Shown here one piece after another: positions 57,110-64,000 of a stretch of 64,000 nucleotides of DNA. The DNA comes from Chara braunii (lineage: Eukaryota > Streptophyta > Charophyceae > Charales > Characeae). The notes under the pieces are model-generated. The model worked only from the letters and a program-made list of their open reading frames with translations. It had not been told where the DNA came from and did not search any database. The translations under genes were made by a program, and so were the position numbers. How positions within the stretch are numbered: the first letter of the stretch is position 1; every line of letters begins with the position of its first letter. Where the stretch lies: positions 1,387,142 to 1,451,141 of the forward strand of contig BFEA01000398.1 in the NCBI GenBank assembly GCA_003427395.1, given 5' to 3'.

Positions 57110-58720
57110 GAATAGGGCTGATCAACGGGTACCGGACAAATGCGATTGGCGTTGGGTAGTTGGTTGTCCGATGGGTACCGGCTGTTGAGGGCGACCTTTA
57201 GTGTGATTGGCGTGGACCAGCATTGTTCACTTCCTTGATGACGGAGACTGGAACTCCTGTGGGGGCAAGGAGTTTCAGGGTGATGATGGTGCCTTCCCCC
57301 TGCAGAGATAAGCTATTCCCTGGGCTCCTTACGAGGATGGAGTTGGGATTTCCCTTCGATGATGGAGGCGGGATTTTTTCAGGTCGTCTGTCTTAGGGCT
57401 TGCTGGCTTCTCATTTTTGTTCTATCCTTCGTCAAAAGGTTTGCCAGAGGACTGTTCAGAAGTTGCTTTGTAGCTATGGCCGGGTACTGGCTCCGACATC
57501 TTAAAATTTCTCCCCCCAAAAAAAAAAAACCTAACGGGACAACTTGTGGAGCTTTTGGGGACCTGCTTTGAAGTATGGGGCCAGGGGCATCAAATGATTC
57601 TTTATAAGGACGGAGATGGGGAGGAAATAGGGTTGCCCGATGGGTACCGGCTAGAGGGGCCTCTTATCAGATACGATTAGCGTCTGGTAGTTTATGCGGG
57701 CTGATGGGTACCCGCTGATGAGAATGAACTCTGGTGCGATTGGCGTTGGGTTGTGCTAGATCACCACCTCGATGACGGAGACTGAGATTCTTATGGGGGC
57801 AAAGAATGTCAGGGTGATGATGGTGATCGGTCCCCGCGGAGAAGAGGTTCTCTGAAGTTCTTCACGATGACGGAGTTGGGAAGGATGGAGGGGATTGGGA
57901 TGGAGGAAGTTGGCAGTGGATGCGATTGGCGCTGAAATTTCGGCGGGTACCGGCCACTGGTTGCTAACTTCACCCGGTTCAGTCTGAACTTCTTCCCTTC
58001 GATGTTCTTTGGGGCTTTTTTCAAAAAAAGAGGTTGAGCGGGATGAATAGATGGATGGATATCAGGCGTCCTACTAGTGAGGGGCCTAGCTGGTAGGATG
58101 GAAATAGGGTACAACAGCAGTGGAGATGGTGGCTCTGCTGCAGTAAGTCTTGCCGGAGTAAGGCAAAGAGGATGATGGGGGGGTTTCTGAGTTGGTCTCT
58201 GAACTTTGCCTAATTAGAAGTTTCTGTAGTGATTGTCTTAGTATATTAAATTCTTCTTCGCCCCGGATCTAAATCTTTCAAAATTCGTTCAAATTCAAAA
58301 AAAGTCGATTGATGTGAATTTCCCAGAAAAGGGGTGAGTGGGATAGGTAGATGGTTGGATATCAAGCGTCCTACTAGTGAGGGGGTTAAGCTCGTAGGAT
58401 GGAAATAGGGTACAACAGAAGTGGAGATGGTGGCTCCGCTGCAGTAAGTCTTGCCGGAGGGAGGTAAAAAAGGATCGAAGGGGGGTTTCTGAGTTGTTTT
58501 CTGAATTTTGCCTAACCCTGTAAAAAATGGTAATGACACAAGAAGAGAAAAAGGAGAGTGGGAGAAGATGGTGGGTTATTACGCGTCCTACCAGTGAGGA
58601 GGCTAGCTGGTAGGATGGGAATATGGTATAGCAGCAACAGAGATGGTGGCTCCGCTGAAGTCAATCTTGCCGGAGGGAGGTAAAGTGGATTGATGGGGGT
58701 TCTTCTGAGTCATTTATGAA
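57110..58720 (+). repeat. Internal repeats within the 5.8 kb element
   Basis: GATGGGTACCGG-containing units occur at about 57125, 57170, 57637 and 57702. A unit beginning GCGTCCTACTAGTGAGG occurs at about 58067, 58366 and 58582, with GGAGATGGTGGCTC[T/C]GCTG and CTTGCCGGAG in each. Such repeats recall multi-monomer 5' regions of LINEs. Confidence 0.7.
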
Positions 58721-58898
58721 TCATGAAGTTGTTATGGGCATGTCTGAAGTAGCTCTAATTCCTTGAGTCAAAGCCGGGTGATGGCCCCGGTATCGCAATT
58801 CTCAATTTCCATTCTTAGGCCAATTGGAATTTTCTAGTAGGTTTCTAGCCTCAGTTCATGGAATTTTTTTTGACGAGTTTTCCAAAGGTACTCGTTAT

Positions 58899-59033
58899 GG
58901 GACGCTGGGCCCGGTTCCCTGTTCGTGCCAAATTGTGAAGATATGGTTGTATCTATGGGACGCTGGACCCGGTTTCCAGCAGGTGTTGCTCCCCACCAAT
59001 AGATGAAGCTTTGGTTTAAAAAAAAAAAAAAAA
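58899..59033 (+). repeat. Internal partial and full structured modules with A run
   Basis: A truncated GGGACGCTGGGCCCGGTTCC (58899-58920) is followed by a full module (58957-59009) and an A run (59018-59033). The same partial-then-full order is found at 37235 and 37307. This may be the 3' end of an older unit inside a dimer. Confidence 0.68.
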
Positions 59034-60088
59034 GGGGTCGGATCAGCTCTGGCGGTTGGGGAGAGAAGACAAGGGGTGATGCTGCTTATAGCAAGGTGTG
59101 AGGATGTGAGGGTTGTCTTGTCTGGAAGGGGTGGGGCAGAGGGAAAGGGGGAACTTCAGCCTGTGAGGCATGCTCTAGGGAAAATTGTATGCCTTTTAGA
59201 GGGTTGAAATGTCCGTTTACAGGCTGTTCCGAATTGGGGCCGAGAGGAGAGGGGGTGCCTCCCGGTGGGGGCAGTGTCGGAACAGGGGGTTTGTTTTTTT
59301 GAGGGAAGGAGTAACTTTGTTGGTCACACGGTGAGCGTGTTGCGGAGTCTCGGGTGAGCGTCAAAACCTACATCAGAAGAGAGGATAATTTCTTCCTCTC
59401 CTCTATAAGTTCTATTTGAAGAATTTTTGTCTGAAATTTATAATTAGTATTCTGATTTTGTGCGTAGAATTTTTTCAATAGTTTTTTCAAGAAATTTGTC
59501 TTAGTTATGATGTGGTTTTTGTAAGCAAAAAGGGGAAGGTTAAATTAGAGGCAGGAGGGAAGTGGGGGGGCTCACTCAGCAGAGGGATCGGCGGTTCAGG
59601 GTGGCAAATCTAACTAGAAGGGTGGAGTGGGACGACAGTGGCCAGTGCTGGAGCATTTGCTCTGTGACCAGGGGAGCTTGAGGCCATTGAAGTTATGCCG
59701 AGGGTGGAAGGCATAACCACCTTGCCCGACGTAGTTGTGGCCGGGGTGGTGACCCTATAACTTGAGGGGCCTTACAATTAAGAGAGTTGTCGAGGGGGAA
59801 GGCACTCTCTGTCCGTCAGAAACAGTTAGGTCGGTACTGGGGCAGTTTGTGTTGTCTTGTAACCCTAGCTGAGGGGTATGAGATCTGATGATTTCTGGTA
59901 CGAGGACTGAAAGCCTGGTTGACGTATCCTTCATCTGTGGTAAGGGTACGAGGTGGATTGTTAATGGTTCTAGTTTTCGTCCTTTTCCTTTTGGTTTTTC
60001 ATTGGGTAGGTGAGGTTTTTCTAGTATTTCTTCGAAGTTCTCAGATTGTTCTAAGTCAAAGCCAGGGTATTTCAATTCATTTATATAT

Positions 60089-60142
60089 GGGACGCTAGGC
60101 CCGCTTCCCAGCACGTGTTGCTCCCCACGAATAGATTGGAGC
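60089..60142 (+). ncRNA. Structured 3' module of the 5.8 kb element
   Basis: Order: GGGAC, hairpin GCTAGG/CCCAGC (one mismatch), CGTG-TT-GCTCC-C-CACG, AATAGATT, GGAGC, ATTTGTCCC, A tail. CGTG/CACG replaces the GGTG/CACC of other copies on both sides. GCTCC in the CGTG-CACG loop can pair with the downstream GGAGC, which would make an H-type pseudoknot. It is likely the site recognised by the reverse transcriptase, but that is inference. Confidence 0.6.
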
Positions 60143-60151
60143 ATTTGTCCC

Positions 60152-60180
<29 letters not shown>

Positions 60181-60182
<2 letters not shown>

Positions 60183-61823
60183 AAAGAGATGAACCCCTTG
60201 AGACCATTCCGACTTTGAGGTGTTGCACTCTTCATTTGGTCCCAAGAGGGTTCTTGTTGTTCTTGAGACGTTTGGGATATCTATTCCTGAGACTGTTGTT
60301 GTCCCAGATTCTGCATGTGCATCTGCTGTAGATTCTGCCGATTTTGAACCTGTATTACTGTCTGTCATGTCTGCAGCTGCAGCAACCGTACGTCTTGTGG
60401 TGCCTGTTGACTTTGGTTCAATTGTGGTTGCTGCAAGTTATACGTGTCTTGCAGATGTCCCGACGCTCCTTTTTCGTTTTCATGACCCTGATGTTCCACT
60501 TGTGGAACCAGTTGCTGATCCGTTGGTAACTGTAGCACTATCGATTGTTGTGTATCCCCATTCTGTATTTGCAGACTCTCTATGTGATGAGATTGATGCT
60601 CCATTTACTGAGCCTATTGCTGTTCTATTGGAGCTCGTAGCAATCTCGGGTGTTGTGTTTCGCCAATCCGTAGCTGGTGGTCCTCAGTGTTCTGAGAAAC
60701 CATATCGTCAGGTATATCCTCTATTGAAATGATTTCTTTTCCTCCCTGGGAAGAACCTATACTTGTCTTCCCAGGGTTTTCAATTATTAACAATTTTTAT
60801 TTTTTTTTATTTACAGATTTGTTTTCTGCATTATTTTCTTCTTGGCCTGTTTATGATTTATCCAGAGAGGATCCATCTACAGTGTTACTGTTAGGATCCT
60901 CTTGAGTCCAAAGCATGTCCCTCCCACCTATTGATTGTGCCGTTTTACTCGGCACAACAGCCAAGCTGGAATTTTCTCCTCTATCTTGTTCTGCATCTTT
61001 CTGTGAGGAGGGGGGAAAAAACTTCGAGATTACCACAGTCAGCATTCTCTGGCTAACTGCTGGCCAGAGGGCTCCCATTGACAGACCTTTCTCCAAAACC
61101 TCTTTCAAACTTGGACTGCCAATGAGCATGTCCGCCAGTTGTATGTAGGTTTTGTCCCAAAAATCATCGGAGGCTATTCCAAATTGTAATTTTAGTTGTT
61201 GGAACAACCAATCCGCCAGTTGAGTAACCTTTTGCTCTTGCGGAATTTGGGACTGTTTATCCTCCAGAGCAGAAGGAGTGGCATCTGGCATAGAATGTTT
61301 AGGGTTACTTGTGGACCCTCCACCTCCATGGGAGCAGGACCAAAAACATCCTTAAAGGGGTCGTATACATGCTCCTGCAGGTGTGACAGATCATCGACGT
61401 CTGTTGCTACAGTTAGGCGAGACAGATCGTCGACGCATATTGTTACAGTTTTGCCCAATTGCTCTGGTCTTCCTGCAGGAGTCACTTCGTTATGCTGCAC
61501 TGCCATTTCCTCCGCTTTCGCGGCTTGAGAGTGTTGTGACGCCGGGGCTACCCCTACTGTCCTGAGGTCTAAGTCTTTACGAACCCCATCCCGAGAATTT
61601 TATATATATATATTTTTTCTCCTCCTTCTTATTAGGTGGTACTCCTGTTCATTATTTTGCTCCTGGTCCCCTTCTTCATCCTGGTCCATTGGTTGGGCGT
61701 GATTGTTTGTCTGCATGGGGGCCAAAACCCCACTATCCTTATTGGAGGCATTTTCTTCCGATGGAGAGTTCCTTACTCCCGGAAGATTGTTTAAGACAAC
61801 ATTTATATTCTCCTTTGAAATAT
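60181..61823 (-). pseudogene. LINE E ORF1, central and C-terminal parts
   Basis: Reading resumes after the TIR element with NYISKENINVVLNNLPGVRN (61823 on). It continues with QLADWLFQQLKLQFGIASDD and SLKEVLEKGLSMGALWPA (61291-60851; LINE A has LQQALEHGL), then a Gln-rich stretch (NGDTQQSIVLQLPTDQQ, DTYNLQQPQLNQSQ) down to 60181, where the large poly(A) element begins. Several stops and frame changes. The long plus-strand frame at 60220-60732 is only its shadow. Confidence 0.68.
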
Positions 61824-61832
61824 AATTTGTAG

Positions 61833-62206
61833 CTGTGCAGCACACCGAACATGTTCAGAGCTTTTTCGAATGTCCGAACATGTTCGGGTGTTCGGCCGAA
61901 CGTCACCCGAACGTGTTCGGCTGACATTCGGCCGAACATATTCAAAAAAAAAAAAAAAAAAAAAACTTTGTTTTTTGGTTTTTTATTTTTAACTCGAGTT
62001 TGGTTACGAATTTGACCATACCTCCAAGGCAAACATTGTTTGTATTATTATTTTACATAGCATATATGTTTTTCAGATTTTTTGGAGAATATGTTTTTTT
62101 TTTTTTTAATATTTTTATGTCCGCGTTCGGAGAGTTTCGGCGCTCATTCGCGTTCGGTCCCGAACATTCGGGTTCGGTCACCGAACCCGAACACGATGCT
62201 ACACAA
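61833..62206. mobile_element. TIR element of 374 bp inside LINE E ORF1
   Basis: ATTTGTAG (AATTTGTAG if 9 bp) lies at 61825-61832 and 62207-62214. The ends are CTGTGCAGCA and, inverted, TTGTGTAGCA. Shoulders are full of GAACATGTTC and GTTCGG strings. The interior has an A run and text similar to the right half of 22553-23284 (AATTTG...AGGCAAA[C/T][A/G]TTGTTT, ATTTTTTGGA). The ends resemble those of 48031-49484 (YTGTGTR). Non-coding. Confidence 0.75.
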
Positions 62207-63555
62207 ATTTGTAGGATCCGTTTTTTTTTTCAGAAATTTCTACCCCATTGACCGTATGTGAAGAGGGGTTGGAAGGTGAGGGGGCTTGAGCTGCAGTCCC
62301 TTGGGCTAACTGCGATATTTTGACCGAAGATTCAAGGGGCATCCAACTGTTCGGAGTTTTTGTTTCCCAATTTGGCTCCCTTTGCTTTTCCCACAACCAA
62401 CCACGTGGACCCCCCCCTTTGGATGAACCTTCTATGTAGACCCACCCCTCGTGTCCCGGGTCTACCGTCCTCCAAAGATTAGTGTTAAAGGAGTCCCTAA
62501 TCAACCTACCTGTCGCAGGTCGTTTCCTAGCCGGATTCTGGGCACATGAAGGATCCGTACTAAGATGACCATATGCCTTATAACGGAAGCACCAGGGACG
62601 CAGCTTATGAGTTGTGTGAATATGAAACTCCCTTCCCCCTATCTTGTACGGTATGACATCATCAATATTAAAAGGAAGGTTGGTAGGGTGATTAATTGCC
62701 AGCATCAGATAATCGTCTCGTCGAGCCACAAATGCTGGGAGGGAATCAATGAAATCAACTATATCATAGATTTTCCCAAAATCATAGACGAAAGTTGCTT
62801 GGACTTCTATTGGGATGTGTCGGAATCCTACCAAATAGAAGTCCTCCATCATTTGACGGCGCCTCTCATCCGGTCCCTGTTTTTGGGGTGCCCACGGATA
62901 TATGCTGACTTCAGACCGATCGTACCGCAACTTTCCATTCTTCAATAGTTTTCTTATCCGCTGTGTGCACACACAAAACTATAAAAATTGTTGCCGCAAT
63001 TGGCTGAATTAGAAAATCTTGGTTGGCTGCCTCTTGGCTTCCTTTGAATTGCGCTGGTCTCTTACCTATCCAACGCACCTTTTCATTCGTGGATTTGTAA
63101 GTTGCGTTGTCATGAAAGACCCAATTGTGGGCATGAAGCTGGTAGATTGAGTCCCTCTCTATCAACTTCTGGGTCGGATATGACTTGACCATAACTTTTT
63201 TCCCCTTAGAATCCACAACCTTAGTTTTCGAGGGGCTAATGAAGTTAGATAAAAAGAATGCACGGGCCGTGGGGAGGTTTGAAAGGGGAATTTAAAGGGG
63301 TTGAGCTTGAGGTCCCTTTCGTTTAATTTCCAAAATTTTTGATTGGAAGGGGCCTTTGACCTTCTGTATCCAGGACACCGATGATGTGTGCATTTGCCCT
63401 TGCTGACCTGGCTGCCCTGCTTGAGGGATCTGGTCTGTCAGTCGTGGCTGATTTGGTTGTGTCAGCCCTCCATTGGCTATTGTCAAGGCTTGCTTCTCAA
63501 CCCCCTGTCCTGCTTGCGCCCACATTGGCTGACTCTGTGGTACCTTCCCCAGCAC
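62207..63555 (-). pseudogene. LINE E ORF1, N-terminal part
   Basis: The start MLGKVPQSQPMWAQAGQG at 63555 aligns with ORF1 of LINE A over SWIQKVKGPF. The next frames give KVMVKSYPTQKLIERDSIYQ, HNWVFHDNATYKS, then RSEVSIYPWAPQKQGP, HIPIEVQATFVYDFGKIYD and DPGHEGWVYI. The knuckle is damaged: CFRYKAYGHLSTDPSC, where the second Cys of the first pair is Tyr. At least two frame changes. The part ends where a TIR element inserts. Confidence 0.78.
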
Positions 63556-63629
63556 CTCATTACTTGCATCATTGCATCTTTCTCCACTCCCCCCTCTCCC
63601 TCGCCCGTTCCCCCTACCCCCCCACCTAT

Positions 63630-63877
63630 GTTACCGCGCGTTCATTGAACGCGCGTTTTGCGTTCAAGGTTTGAACGCGGTGAACGCGCCTGAACGCGAT
63701 TGACGCCATGCGCAGGGTGCTATGCGGGGTTGGGGGGGGCTGTGGGCAGTGTGGGGAGCGACAACGGTGCTTGGGAGGGGTTGTGGCCAGTGTGGGGAGC
63801 GGCGACACTGTTTTGGGGGGGATCTGTGGAGCAATGCCCCAGACAAAGTGGAAAAAAAAAAAAAAAAAAGTGTGTGA

Positions 63878-63919
<42 letters not shown>

Positions 63920-64000
63920 TCCTCTTTTTTTTTCGAGGGGTGGTTGGGGAATCCCCCCAACACGGCTCAGACAGCCATTGCAGGCTTTCTGAAGGGTCGT
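63630..64000. mobile_element. Possible further CG-rich element, cut by window end
   Basis: CGCGCGTTCA and TGAACGCGCG (63635-63655) form a perfect palindrome, followed by several GAACGCG strings, G-rich text, an A run (about 63852-63869) and a TG array (about 63881-63914). The CGCG/GAACGCG style resembles the shoulders of 48031-49484. No second end lies in the window. Confidence 0.35.

Larger units (their letters stand above)
54339..60179 (+). mobile_element. Poly(A) element of 5.8 kb without long ORF, copy 2
   Basis: GGGAAAGAGATGA followed by [G/A]CCC occurs at 54322-54338 and 60180-60196, a 13 bp exact (17 bp with one mismatch) duplication inside LINE E. The insert begins with a GC-rich hairpin (54358-54387) and ends with a structured module (60089-60142) plus 28 A (60152-60179). 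This fits target-primed reverse transcription. Inside are repeated blocks: 54880-55200 with 56080-56450; 57110-57360 with 57600-57900; three units at 58050, 58330 and 58560; and an internal module plus A run at 58957-59033. No frame above about 110 codons exists on plus, so it would rely on proteins supplied in trans. Confidence 0.8.
47790..63600 (-). mobile_element. LINE E, split by three insertions
   Basis: Minus-strand LINE homologous to A from ORF1 (63555) to near its 3' end (47790). The coding order is kept across three inserted elements: 61833-62206 in ORF1, 54339-60179 in ORF1 near its end, and 48031-49484 in the zf-RVT region. LINE D truncates it at 47790. Bringing the pieces together restores colinearity with LINE A, which confirms the insertions. 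Composition is less GC-rich than LINE A, and many codons have changed by G-to-A or C-to-T. Confidence 0.85.

Noticed and set aside
60220-60732. 170-codon plus-strand frame rich in Val and Pro
   Set aside because: It is the complement of the Gln-rich ORF1 text of LINE E on the minus strand.
1-64000. CRISPR arrays, rRNA genes, bacterial operons
   Set aside because: Tandem repeats found are microsatellites, minisatellites or TE duplications; no spacers, rRNA-like blocks or operon structure were seen.

Overview
The window looks like repeat-dense nuclear DNA of a large-genome eukaryote, most likely a streptophyte alga. Reasons: plant-style non-LTR retrotransposons (ORF1 with a zinc knuckle, AP endonuclease, RT, C-terminal zf-RVT module), a gag protein starting MVDTRSGKS that I associate from memory with Chara retroelements, small TIR transposons, splice-acceptor-like exon borders, and no operons or bacterial genes. 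The genus is inference. I see no intact host gene, no tRNA or rRNA gene and no CRISPR array. Three N gaps (12363-12856, 27370-27383, 44684-45133) and one sequencing-adapter remnant (17344-17377) mark assembly limits.

Layout. 1-620: an inverted pair of a small structured poly(A) element. 890-9235: LINE A on the minus strand, decayed, with a GC-rich foldback at 3931-4047 and tandem repeats upstream of ORF1. 9240-15540: remains of an LTR retrotransposon, with a TTGACC array and a gag gene carrying three amber stops. 15778-32085: two direct repeats (2.4 and 1.7 kb) flank about 12 kb that holds an unidentified 787-codon ORF and a Penelope-like reverse transcriptase with a CxC motif. Each direct repeat carries the same minimal hammerhead-ribozyme fold. 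Two hAT-like MITEs sit at 22553-23284 and 23456-23727. 32247-34226: a non-coding segment with a complete type III hammerhead ribozyme (33046-33101), a TATA box, an AATC/GATT inverted repeat and a probable TIR element. 34390-41043: gag and integrase debris of Ty3/gypsy elements, a TTAA-flanked MITE and several copies of the structured poly(A) family.

41690-64000: LINE fragments C, D and E, all minus strand. LINE E (47790-63600) has been split by at least three insertions with target-site duplications: a 1.45 kb TIR element (48031-49484), a 5.8 kb poly(A) element without long ORFs (54339-60179) and a 374 bp TIR element (61833-62206). A relative of the 5.8 kb element occupies about 42140-44683.

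The strongest candidate for an undescribed system is the structured poly(A) family. A short RNA-like module (a hairpin followed by a possible pseudoknot, with compensatory base changes between copies) sits at the 3' end of small, 0.5 kb and 5.8 kb elements. Two of these have direct repeats expected of target-primed retrotransposition, and the large elements also share a 5' hairpin with a constant loop. Next come the complete hammerhead at 33046-33101 and the twin hammerhead-like motifs in repeats around the Penelope-like RT.
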